Positions 1 to 10,380 of a stretch of 64,000 bases of DNA are shown piece by piece. The notes under the pieces are model-generated. The model was not told the origin of the DNA, did not search any database, and worked only from the letters and a program-made list of their open reading frames with translations. Every line of letters starts with the position of its first letter. The first letter of the stretch is position 1. The DNA is taken from contig NZ_JAAGKO020000008.1 of NCBI RefSeq assembly GCF_027947535.2, positions 147,068 to 211,067 on the forward strand, given 5' to 3'. The position numbers and the translations under genes are program-made. This stretch comes from Streptantibioticus silvisoli (GTDB taxonomy: Bacteria > Actinomycetota > Actinomycetes > Streptomycetales > Streptomycetaceae).

Positions 1-1130
<1,130 letters not shown>

Positions 1131-1331
1131 CGCCGCGCCCGTGAACTCGGCCCGGACCGCGCTCATATCAGACGACCGGTTGGTTCAGGATGCCATTCGG
1201 GCAACCCGGCAGGTTCCGTCCCCCGACGGCTGTTCGCGGCCTACTGTGGAGACGCGTTCCTGCCGGGCAACGACGTCAGCGCCGGGTGTGGCTCGCTACC
1301 CAGCGCGCGATCCGGCGGTGAGAGGGACGGC

Positions 1332-3425
1332 ATGAAACGGACGGAACAGGCGGGAGCGGTGCCCCGCCGGCGGCGCACGGCCGTCCGGCCGCCACCGCCC
1401 ACGGTGCTGCGCGGCGCCACGATCGGCGCCGCCGTGCTCACCCTCGCGGCCGGCTTCGCCCACACCGTCGCCGGACACCACGCGCTCTTCCCCGGCGGCG
1501 CGGCCGGCTGGGCGTTCGCGGTGCTCATCGGCGTCCTCGTCGGCCACCTGGTCGCCCTCGGCCAGGACCGCTGGTGGGGCGGCACCGGTTCCGGCGCCGC
1601 CCTCACCCTGGCCGTCCTGCTGCTGTACGGCTGGATGCCGTCCACCCTGGTCGGCCTGACCGTCGTCGTGCTGGTCTGCGCCGCCCGCCGGCACCGCTGG
1701 CGGCAGGCCGCCGTGCACGCCGCGGTGGACGCCCTCGGCGTCGCGGCCGCCGCCGGCACGCTGTGGCTGTGCGGCCGCCACCCCTCGCCCGCCCACCCCT
1801 GGCAACCCGCCCTGTGGGGCTGGGCGGACGTCCCGGTGCTGCTGGCGGTCTCCCTGACCTACCTCGCCGCCACCCGCGCCCTGCTGTGGTACACCGTCGC
1901 CCCGCGCCGCACCGGCGTGCCCAGCGTGGTACGCACCGCGCTGGCCCGGCAGGGCCTGGTCGGGCTGGCCACCCTCGGCATCGCCCCGCTGGTCGTGGTG
2001 GTCGCGGCCGACCGCCCGGTGCTGCTGCCGCTGTTCGCGGTGCCGCTGGTCGCCCTCGACCACTCGCTGTGGATGGCCCGGGCCCGCGCCGAGGAGCAAC
2101 TGCGCGACCCGCTCACCGGCCTGCCCAACCGCCAGTGGCTGCTGGAACGCGCCTGGGCCGCCCTGGACGACGCCGAACGCGACGGACAGCGCTGCGCCCT
2201 GCTGCTGATCGACCTCGACGGCTTCCGGCACGTCAACGACACCCTCGGCCACCTGGCCGGCGACCGGCTGCTGCTCCAGATCGCCGACCGGCTGCGGCTC
2301 GCGCTGCCGCGCGGCGCCGAGGCGGCCCGGCTCGGCGGCGACGAGTTCGCCGTCCTGCTGCCCGCCTGCGACTCCGCCACCCGCGCCCAGCGCGCCGCCC
2401 GCGCCCTGGTCGCCGCCCTGCGCTCCCCGCTGGACATCGACGGCCTCACCCTGGTGCTGGAGGCCAGCGCCGGCGTCGCCGTCTACCCCGACCACGCCCG
2501 GGACGCCGAGGGCCTGCTGCGCCGCGCCGACGTCGCGATGTACGAGGCCAAGCGGGACCGCACCGGCGTCGAGGTCTACGAGGCCACCAAGGACGGCAAC
2601 ACCCCCGACCGCCTCGGCCTGCTCGGCGACCTGCGGCACGCCCTGGAACTGGGCGACGTCGAACTGCACTACCAGCCCAAGGTCCGCTTCGACGGCAAGG
2701 TGGCCGGCCTGGAGGCGCTGCTGCGCTGGGAGCACCCGGAACGCGGCAAGGTCAGCCCGGAGGAGTTCATCGCGATCGCCGAGACCTCCGGCCTGATGCC
2801 CGACCTGACCGACTACGTGCTGGAGACCGCCCTCGGCCAGGTCGCCCGCTGGCGCGCCATGGGCATCGAGGTCCCGGTCGCCGTCAACGTCTCGCCGCGC
2901 GACGTCCACACCCCCGGGTTCGCCGGCTCGGTCGCCGCCCGGCTGGCCCGGCACCGCGTGCCGCCCGGCTCGTTACAACTGGAGATCACCGAACACGCCA
3001 TGCTGGAGGAGCCGCAGCGCGCCGCCGACACGCTGGCCGCCCTGACCGGTCACGGCGTGAAGATGTCGCTGGACGACTTCGGCACCGGCTACTCCTCCCT
3101 GGTGCACCTGCGCAAGCTGCCGGTCAGTGAACTGAAGATCGACCGCTCGTTCGTGGCCCGGCTGGTCGCCGACGCCGAGGACGCCGCGATCGTGCGCTGC
3201 ACGATAGACCTCGCGCACTCCCTCGGCCTGCTGGTGGTCGCCGAGGGCGTCGAGGACGACGAGACGTGGGAACGGCTGCGCGACCTGGGGTGCGACGCCA
3301 TCCAGGGGTGGCTGGTGGCCGCCGCCATGCCGGCCGAGGAGGCCACCGCCTGGCTGCGGATCCGGGCCAAGGACGGCTGGCACCGCGAGAGCGCCGACCT
3401 GCCCGCCACCGCCCCCGGCCGGTGA
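1332..3425 (+). CDS. rmdB: Membrane GGDEF-EAL c-di-GMP phosphodiesterase, RmdB-like
   Basis: This 697-aa protein has about 230 N-terminal residues of hydrophobic segments, then a GGDEF domain (GGDEF near residue 335) and an intact EAL domain (LEALLRW near 460, VNVSPRD, LEITE, DDFGTGYSS, LKIDRSF, VVAEGVE). All hallmark EAL residues are present, so c-di-GMP hydrolysis is expected. The GGDEF motif is intact, but no RxxD inhibitory site sits five residues before it. The position next to ligA and upstream of gatCAB matches S. coelicolor rmdB, whose product acts in development (recalled). The start ATG follows GAGAGGGA. Codon 548 (2973-2975) is TTA, which in Streptomyces needs the bldA tRNA. Confidence 0.85.
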   Translation: MKRTEQAGAVPRRRRTAVRPPPPTVLRGATIGAAVLTLAAGFAHTVAGHHALFPGGAAGWAFAVLIGVLVGHLVALGQDRWWGGTGSGAALTLAVLLLYGWMPSTLVGLTVVVLVCAARRHRWRQAAVHAAVDALGVAAAAGTLWLCGRHPSPAHPWQPALWGWADVPVLLAVSLTYLAATRALLWYTVAPRRTGVPSVVRTALARQGLVGLATLGIAPLVVVVAADRPVLLPLFAVPLVALDHSLWMARARAEEQLRDPLTGLPNRQWLLERAWAALDDAERDGQRCALLLIDLDGFRHVNDTLGHLAGDRLLLQIADRLRLALPRGAEAARLGGDEFAVLLPACDSATRAQRAARALVAALRSPLDIDGLTLVLEASAGVAVYPDHARDAEGLLRRADVAMYEAKRDRTGVEVYEATKDGNTPDRLGLLGDLRHALELGDVELHYQPKVRFDGKVAGLEALLRWEHPERGKVSPEEFIAIAETSGLMPDLTDYVLETALGQVARWRAMGIEVPVAVNVSPRDVHTPGFAGSVAARLARHRVPPGSLQLEITEHAMLEEPQRAADTLAALTGHGVKMSLDDFGTGYSSLVHLRKLPVSELKIDRSFVARLVADAEDAAIVRCTIDLAHSLGLLVVAEGVEDDETWERLRDLGCDAIQGWLVAAAMPAEEATAWLRIRAKDGWHRESADLPATAPGR

Positions 3426-3500
3426 CCGTTTAGCGGCCCGGGCACGCGGCGCCATAGGATTGGCGGCGAAACTCCCGACAACACCCCTGAGGACCGCCGC

Positions 3501-3797
3501 ATGCCTGGCATCACGCGCGAGGAGGTCGCCCACCTCGGACGGCTGTCGCGTCTGGAGCTGAAGGACGAAGAGCTCGACCACTTCGCCGGACAGCTCGACG
3601 CAATCATCGGCGCGGTCGCCCGCGTCGCCGAGGTGGCCGGCGAGGACGTACCGCCGACCTCGCACCCGCTGCCGCTCACCAACGTCATGCGGCCGGACGT
3701 CGTCCGGCCGTCACTGACCCCGCGGCAGGCGCTGTCCGGGGCCCCGGCCCAGGAGCAGCAGCGGTTCAAGGTTCCGCAGATCCTGGGGGAGGACTGA
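3501..3797 (+). CDS. gatC: Asp-tRNA(Asn)/Glu-tRNA(Gln) amidotransferase subunit C
   Basis: GatC, 98 aa, is the small subunit that wraps around GatA and stabilises the GatCAB amidotransferase. The family pattern is clear: an N-terminal [17 protein letters not shown] helix, then a long helix, then a C-terminal extended segment ending in RFKVPQIL. It is the first gene of gatC-gatA-small gene-gatB, with 2 bp between its stop and the gatA start. The spacer after rmdB is 75 bp, so it may have its own promoter. Confidence 0.96.
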   Translation: MPGITREEVAHLGRLSRLELKDEELDHFAGQLDAIIGAVARVAEVAGEDVPPTSHPLPLTNVMRPDVVRPSLTPRQALSGAPAQEQQRFKVPQILGED

Positions 3798-3799
3798 TC

Positions 3800-5289
<1,490 letters not shown>

Positions 5290-5293
<4 letters not shown>

Positions 5294-5547
5294 GTACTGG
5301 GAGCAACGTGAGCAAGCTGGAGAAGGCCAAGAACTTCCGCAAGTCCAAGGCCGGCACGTACCTGTCCATCGGCACCACCGTGTTCGGCACGCTCGGTGTC
5401 GTCAAGCAGTTCCGCACCGCCCGCGGCGAGGGCGACACCCTCCGGGTCGTCGACGCGGTGGTCCGCGCCGCCGTCATCGTCACCGGTGTCGCGGTCCTGC
5501 TGCGCGAACTGCGCGACCTCAGCGGCGACGACGTCCTCGCCGGCTGA
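5290..5547 (+). CDS. Small conserved gat-operon protein, possible membrane segment
   Basis: This 85-aa ORF lies between gatA and gatB and starts at a GTG that overlaps the gatA stop; a second in-frame GTG at 5308 is an alternative. The N-terminus is basic ([14 protein letters not shown]). A central moderately hydrophobic stretch ([16 protein letters not shown]) and a C-terminal hydrophobic helix ([15 protein letters not shown]) suggest membrane association. No catalytic motif is visible. From memory, a small gene of this kind sits here in other Streptomyces. Its function is unknown; the tight packing suggests co-translation with gatA. Confidence 0.75.
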
Positions 5548-5570
5548 CGACGCGGAGATAAGGAAACACC

Positions 5571-7082
5571 GTGACTGTCACTGACGAGCTGGTGTCGTAC
5601 GAGGACGCCCTGGCGACGTACGACCCGGTCATGGGCCTGGAGGTCCATGTCGAACTGGGCACCCGGACGAAGATGTTCTGCGGCTGCTCGACCGAGCTGG
5701 GCGCCGAGCCCAACTCGCAGACCTGCCCCACCTGCCTCGGCCTGCCCGGCTCGCTGCCGGTGGTCAACGCGGTCGGCGTGGAGTCCGCGATCAAGATCGG
5801 CCTGGCGCTCAACTGCGATATCGCGGAATGGTGCCGGTTCGCCCGGAAGAACTACTTCTACCCGGACATGCCGAAGAACTTCCAGACCTCGCAGTACGAC
5901 GAGCCGATCGCCTTCAACGGCCACCTGGACGTCGCGCTGGAGGACGGCGAGATCTTCCGGGTGCAGATCGAGCGCGCCCACATGGAGGAGGACACCGGCA
6001 AGTCCACCCACGTCGGCGGTGCCACCGGCCGCATCCACGGCGCCTCGCACTCGCTGCTGGACTACAACCGGGCCGGCATCCCGCTCATCGAGATCGTCAC
6101 CAAGCCGATCGAGGGCGCCGGCGCGCGGTCCCCGGAGGTCGCCAAGGCGTACGTGGCGGAGCTGCGCGAGCTGATCCGCGCCCTGGGGGTCTCCGACGCC
6201 CGCATGGAGATGGGCCAGATGCGCTGCGACGTCAACCTGTCGCTGCGCCCGCACGGCCGGGAGAAGTTCGGCACCCGCAGCGAGACCAAGAACGTCAACT
6301 CGCTGCGCAGCGTCGAGCGGGCCGCCCGGTTCGAGATCCAGCGGCACGCCGCGGTCCTCAACGGCGGCGGCACCATCGTGCAGGAGACCCGGCACTTCCA
6401 CGAGGAGGACGGCTCCACCACCTCCGGGCGCATCAAGGAGGAGGCCGAGGACTACCGGTACTTCCCCGAGCCCGACCTCGTGCCGGTCGCCCCGGCCCGC
6501 GCATGGGTCGAGGAGCTGCGCGCCGGCCTGCCGGAGCTGCCGCGGGTCCGCCGCGAACGGCTGCGCACCGACTGGGGCATCTCCGACCACGAGATGCAGT
6601 CGGCGCTCAACGCGGGCGCCATCGACCTGATCGTGGCGACCATCGAGGCCGGCGCCCCCGCCGACCAGGCCCGCAAGTGGTGGATGGGCGAGCTGGCCCG
6701 CCGTTCCAACGAGGACGGCGTGGAGCTGGCCGCGCTGCCCATCACCTCCGGGCAGGTCGCCCGGGTCTGCGCGCTGGTCGCCGACGGCAAGCTCAACGAC
6801 AAGCTGGCCCGCCAGGTCATCGAGGGCGTGCTGGCCGGTGAGGGCGATCCGGACGCGGTCGTCGCGGGACGCGGCCTCGCCGTGGTCTCCGACGAAGGCG
6901 CCCTGGGCACCGCCGTCGATGAGGCGATCGCCGGCAACCCCGGCATCGCCGACAAGATCCGCTCCGGCAAGGTCGCCGCGGCCGGCGCGCTGGTCGGCGC
7001 GGTCATGAAGGCCACCCGCGGCCAGGCCGACGCCGGCCGGGTGCGGGAGCTCATCCTGGAGAAGCTCGGCGCGGAAGGCTGA
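5571..7082 (+). CDS. gatB: Glu-tRNA(Gln) amidotransferase subunit B
   Basis: GatB, 503 aa, phosphorylates the glutamyl (or aspartyl) group on misacylated tRNA and amidates it with ammonia from GatA. The N-terminal cradle domain begins with [18 protein letters not shown]. Four cysteines (CGC...CPTC) form the usual metal-site region. The C-terminal YqeY-like tail domain starts near residue 370. The spacer to the preceding small gene is 23 bp. A strong hairpin follows the stop, so the gat operon probably ends here. Confidence 0.97.
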   Translation: MTVTDELVSYEDALATYDPVMGLEVHVELGTRTKMFCGCSTELGAEPNSQTCPTCLGLPGSLPVVNAVGVESAIKIGLALNCDIAEWCRFARKNYFYPDMPKNFQTSQYDEPIAFNGHLDVALEDGEIFRVQIERAHMEEDTGKSTHVGGATGRIHGASHSLLDYNRAGIPLIEIVTKPIEGAGARSPEVAKAYVAELRELIRALGVSDARMEMGQMRCDVNLSLRPHGREKFGTRSETKNVNSLRSVERAARFEIQRHAAVLNGGGTIVQETRHFHEEDGSTTSGRIKEEAEDYRYFPEPDLVPVAPARAWVEELRAGLPELPRVRRERLRTDWGISDHEMQSALNAGAIDLIVATIEAGAPADQARKWWMGELARRSNEDGVELAALPITSGQVARVCALVADGKLNDKLARQVIEGVLAGEGDPDAVVAGRGLAVVSDEGALGTAVDEAIAGNPGIADKIRSGKVAAAGALVGAVMKATRGQADAGRVRELILEKLGAEG

Positions 7083-7100
7083 CGCCGCCGGACTCCACAC

Positions 7101-7134
7101 GTGAGGCGGCCCCCGGTCCCGGGGGCCGCCTCAC
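7101..7134 (+). terminator. Intrinsic terminator after gatB
   Basis: There is a perfect 14-bp stem (GTGAGGCGGCCCCC paired with its complement) around a 6-nt loop, 18 bp after the gatB stop. A short T-rich stretch (GCGTTTTCG) follows. It probably ends the gat operon. Confidence 0.85.
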
Positions 7135-7142
7135 GCGTTTTC

Positions 7143-7430
7143 GTGCGGTGTACGTGCGGTGGACGATCGTGCGGTGTACGTACGGATTCCGCCGTGTTCG
7201 TGCGGTGGGCGTGGGGCGTGGGCCTGGGGCTTCGGGTGCGGTGGCGTGCGGTGCGGTGAGGGGTGCGGCGGGGTGCGGTGGCGTGCGGCGCGGTGAGGGG
7301 TGCGGCGGCGTGCGTGGCGTGCGGCGCGGTGCGGGATGCGGCGGCATGCGTGGCGTGCGGCGCGGTGCGGTGAGGGGGCGGTGGCGTGCGGTGCGGTGCG
7401 ATGGCCTGCGTGCGGTGCGGGAGGCCGAGG
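7143..7430. repeat. Degenerate G-rich short repeats in spacer
   Basis: About 290 bp of strand-asymmetric sequence is built from variants of GTGCGGCG, GCGCGGTG and GTGGCGTGCG. Longer blocks recur, for example GCATGCGTGGCGTGCGGCGC-like units near 7305-7370. ORFs through it in several frames encode only low-complexity Arg/Gly/Cys-rich peptides, so I see no real gene. It separates gatB from the convergent aldo/keto reductase gene. Confidence 0.7.
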
Positions 7431-7478
7431 GGGCCGGGGCCGGCGGGAGGGGGACGGGGCGTGGCCGGGGCGTCCGGT

Positions 7479-8471
7479 TCAGTCCCACGCCCGGCGGCCG
7501 GCCGGCAGCGCGTCGAGTTCGGCGCGGTCGGCCGGGCTGAGGCGGATCGAGGCGGCGGCGGCGTTCTCCACCGCCCAGCGGGCCGACTTCGTGCCAGGCA
7601 CCGGGATCACCCGCGGGCCCTGGGCCAGGGTCCAGGCCAGCGCTATCTGCGCGGCGGTCGCGTCGTGCCGTTCGGCGACCCGCCGCAGGCCGGCGACGAC
7701 CGGCTGGTTGGCCGCCATCATCTCGGCCGTGAATCGCCCGTCGCGGGCCCGCAGGTCGTCCGGTTCGAAGCCCTGGCCGGGGGTGAGTTCCCCGGTCAGG
7801 TAGCCGCTCCCCAACGGCATCGCCGCCAGCATGCCTATGCCGCGCGCCGCGCACCACGGCAGCAGGTCCTCCAGCGCCTCGCGGGACCACACCGACAGTT
7901 CCGCCTGTACGCACGCCACCGGGAAGACCTGCTGCACGCAGCGCAGCTGGCGCAACGTGGTGGCGTACCGCCCGGCCGGACCGCGCCGGTCCGCGCGGGC
8001 GCCGACGGCGCTCAACCCCAGCGCGCGCACCTTTCCGGCCGCCACCAATTCCGACATCGCGCCCCAGGTCTCCTCCACCGGCACCTCCGGGTCGGCCCGG
8101 TGCAGCTGGTAGAGGTCGATCACGTCGGTCCGCAGCCGCCGCAGCGACGCGTCGCAGGCCCGCCGCACGTACGCGGGCCGGCCGCAGGCCACCATGTGCT
8201 GGTCGCCCACCCGCAGCCCGCACTTGGTGGCGATGAAGATGTCGGCCCGCCGCCGTTGCAGTATCCGGCTGAGCAGCAGTTCGTTGGTGAACGGCCCGTA
8301 GATGTCGGCGGTGTCGAGCAGCGAGACGCCCGCGTCCAGCGCCGCGTCGGCCGCGCGCAGCGACTCGGCACCGGAGCGCCGGGACGCGGAGTAGGCCCAG
8401 GTCATCGGCATGCAGCCCAGCCCCACCGCGCCGACGTCCAGCGACCCCGCGCCGATCGGCCTGCGTTCCAC
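7479..8471 (-). CDS. Aldo/keto reductase
   Basis: This 330-aa NADPH-dependent oxidoreductase has a TIM-barrel fold. The catalytic tetrad is visible: Asp and Tyr in LLDTADIYG, Lys in IFIATKCGL and His in IDLYQLHR. The C-terminal phosphate-binding loop is IPVPGTKSARW. The GTG start at 8471 was chosen because GAGGAGG lies about 10 bp upstream; the longer frame to 8594 adds about 40 residues with no family similarity. The substrate cannot be told from sequence. The gene diverges from the 2-hydroxyacid dehydrogenase gene, with about 110 bp between them. Confidence 0.88.
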   Translation of the reverse strand: MERRPIGAGSLDVGAVGLGCMPMTWAYSASRRSGAESLRAADAALDAGVSLLDTADIYGPFTNELLLSRILQRRRADIFIATKCGLRVGDQHMVACGRPAYVRRACDASLRRLRTDVIDLYQLHRADPEVPVEETWGAMSELVAAGKVRALGLSAVGARADRRGPAGRYATTLRQLRCVQQVFPVACVQAELSVWSREALEDLLPWCAARGIGMLAAMPLGSGYLTGELTPGQGFEPDDLRARDGRFTAEMMAANQPVVAGLRRVAERHDATAAQIALAWTLAQGPRVIPVPGTKSARWAVENAAAASIRLSPADRAELDALPAGRRAWD

Positions 8472-8580
8472 CTGCTCCGGTCCTCCTCGTGTCCCCCCGC
8501 TGGGACGCAACACACCGTAACCTTCCTGGGCCCTGCCCCCTGCCCGAGGTTGCCGCCCGGATCGGGCATAGCCTCCTGAC

Positions 8581-9540
8581 ATGGCCGAATCCATCCTTGA
8601 CCCCGCCGCGGGACCGGCGAACGGGTCGGCGACCGTCTGGCTGCCGATCCCGCCCGCCGAGATCCCCGGCCTGCCCGAAGGCCCCGCGTACCACTTCTGG
8701 GACGGCGAGGAGGAGTTCCCCGCCGACCCGGCCGGGCTGGACTTCTACGTCACGCCGTACATGCTGCCCGCCGAGCAGGTCACGCGCCCGCTGCGCGCCG
8801 GCGCACGCCCCGCGGTGGTCCAGACGCTCAGCGCGGGCGTCGACCACCTGAGCGGCCACCTGCCCGACGGCACCGTGCTGTGCAACGCCCGCGGGGTGCA
8901 CGACGCCAGCACCGCCGAACTCGCCGTCGCCCTCATGCTCGCCTCCCTGCGCGGGTTCCAGGACTTCACCCGGGGGCAGGACGCCGGCGAGTGGCGTACG
9001 GGCCGCTACCGGGCGCTGGCCGACCGCACGGTACTGATCGTCGGCCACGGCTCGGTGGGGTCCGCCATCGAGGAGCGGGTGCTGCCGTTCGAGTGCGACG
9101 TGCTGCGGGTCGCGCGCTCCGCCCGGCAGACGGCGCGCGGCGAGGTGCACGCGCTGTCCGCACTCCCCGAACTGCTCCCGCGCGCCGACGTGGTGGTGCT
9201 GGTCACCCCGCTGACCGACACCACCCGGCACCTCGCCGACGCCGGCTTCCTGGCCCGCATGAAGGACGGCGCGCTGCTGGTCAACGTGGGCCGCGGCCCG
9301 GTCGTCGACACCGGTGCCCTGCTCGCCGAGGTCACCTCGGGCCGGCTGTGCGCCGCGCTCGACGTCACCGACCCGGAACCGCTGCCCGCCGACCACCCGC
9401 TCTGGCGGGCCCCCGGCGTCCTGATCAGCCCGCACGTGGGCGGCAACACCTCCGCGTTCCTCCCGCGCGCCAAGCGCCTGCTCGTCGCCCAGCTGAACCG
9501 CTGGACGGCGGGGGAGCCCCTGGAGAACGTGATGGGCTGA
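8581..9540 (+). CDS. D-isomer-specific 2-hydroxyacid dehydrogenase
   Basis: This 319-aa NAD(P)-dependent enzyme reduces a 2-keto acid or oxidises a 2-hydroxy acid. The nucleotide-binding glycine motif is GHGSVG near residue 155. The catalytic Arg, Glu and His appear in VNVGRGPVV, DPEPLP and ISPHVGGN. The substrate-binding domain at the N-terminus is short and divergent, so specificity (for example glyoxylate or phosphoglycerate) cannot be assigned. The upstream region is shared with the divergent aldo/keto reductase gene. Confidence 0.9.
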   Translation: MAESILDPAAGPANGSATVWLPIPPAEIPGLPEGPAYHFWDGEEEFPADPAGLDFYVTPYMLPAEQVTRPLRAGARPAVVQTLSAGVDHLSGHLPDGTVLCNARGVHDASTAELAVALMLASLRGFQDFTRGQDAGEWRTGRYRALADRTVLIVGHGSVGSAIEERVLPFECDVLRVARSARQTARGEVHALSALPELLPRADVVVLVTPLTDTTRHLADAGFLARMKDGALLVNVGRGPVVDTGALLAEVTSGRLCAALDVTDPEPLPADHPLWRAPGVLISPHVGGNTSAFLPRAKRLLVAQLNRWTAGEPLENVMG

Positions 9541-9545
9541 CCGGA

Positions 9546-9745
9546 CGTCGAGGGGCGGTGGGCTCCACCGGGGGCCGTGGGCTCCGCCGGGGCAGGTGAG
9601 GGCTGATGGGTGCCGGTGGGCTCCGCAGGGTGCCGCGGGCTCCGGTGGGTGCTGGTGGGTGCGTGGGCTCCGCAGGGTGCCGGTGGGTGCTGCTGCTGGG
9701 TGCCGTGCGGGTGTCGTGCGGTGGCGGTTCGGGGCGTCGTGCGTG
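9546..9745. repeat. G-rich degenerate repeats
   Basis: The spacer is made of repeated blocks related to GTGGGCTCCGCAGGGTGCC, GGTGGGTGCTGG and GGGCTCCG. No frame gives a convincing protein. It is the first part of an approximately 840-bp stretch without a gene before the GGDEF gene. Confidence 0.65.
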
Positions 9746-9800
9746 GCGCCGGCTGTCGGGCCGGGCGGCCGATTCCGTGCGGTCACCGGACGGCGGTCCC

Positions 9801-9965
9801 GTCCGCCGGCTCACCGCCCGCCGTCCGCCGGCTCACCGCCCGCCGTCCGCCGGCTCACCGCCCGCCGTCCGCCGGCTCACCGGCTCACCGCCCACCGACT
9901 CACCGCCCACCGACTCACCGCCCACCGACTCACCGCCCACCGACTCACCGCCCGCCGGCTCACCG
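9801..9965. repeat. Tandem repeats: 22-bp unit then 15-bp unit
   Basis: A 22-bp unit beginning GTCCGCCGGCTCACCGCCCG starts at 9801, 9823, 9845 and (partly) 9867. It passes into a 15-bp unit (CTCACCGCCCACCGA) starting at 9884, 9899, 9914 and 9929, with a variant at 9944. The shared core is CTCACCGCCC. The spacing is regular with no unique spacers, so it is not a CRISPR array. Neither strand looks like a gene here. Confidence 0.9.
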
Positions 9966-10058
9966 CCCCCACCCGCCCAGCGAACTCCTGCCCCGCCCAG
10001 CGGGACTCTCCCCGCGCACCCCTCCGTGAGGGTCCGGCATCCGCCAACATCCGCTCGA

Positions 10059-10072
10059 TTACGCTGAGTAGA
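10059..10072. promoter_or_regulatory. BldD-box-like sequence upstream of GGDEF gene
   Basis: TTACGCTGAGTAGA matches the BldD consensus as I recall it (TNACNCWGNGTNAN) at every fixed position except the next-to-last. BldD with c-di-GMP represses several GGDEF genes in Streptomyces. An inverted repeat CACCACTCTGGTG lies just downstream at 10091-10103. The gene start is about 310 bp away, so the transcription start would have to lie near this site. It is a candidate only. Confidence 0.4.
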
Positions 10073-10380
10073 CGAACTATGTCCCTGAGTCACCACTCTG
10101 GTGTATCGTCCCGAAGGAGGGCCGGAACGCCTCGTCACCACGGGTGGGTGGGCGACGGGCGCGGAACCGGTTCCCGGCGGGCCGAGCACGGTTCGGCGAA
10201 GGACTGAGACGGGTTCGGGACGGTTCACGACGGGAGCGTTCGGGACACGAGGGGGAGGACGACGATGCGCGGTCCGACGAGAGACTTCCGGGCCCCCGGC
10301 GGCGCACGGCGCCCGGGTGGCCGGCCGGGCGACGCGCGGGCTCCCCGGGGCGCCCGCCCCCGACGGCTCAGGGCGGCGCC

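Noticed and set aside
7148..7803. ORFs inside the G-rich spacer after gatB
   Set aside because: They encode Cys/Arg/Gly repeats in several frames at once, as expected of low-complexity DNA, and overlap the antisense of the aldo/keto reductase.
9801..9965. CRISPR-like array
   Set aside because: The repeats are tandem without unique spacers and change period from 22 to 15 bp. No cas genes are present.
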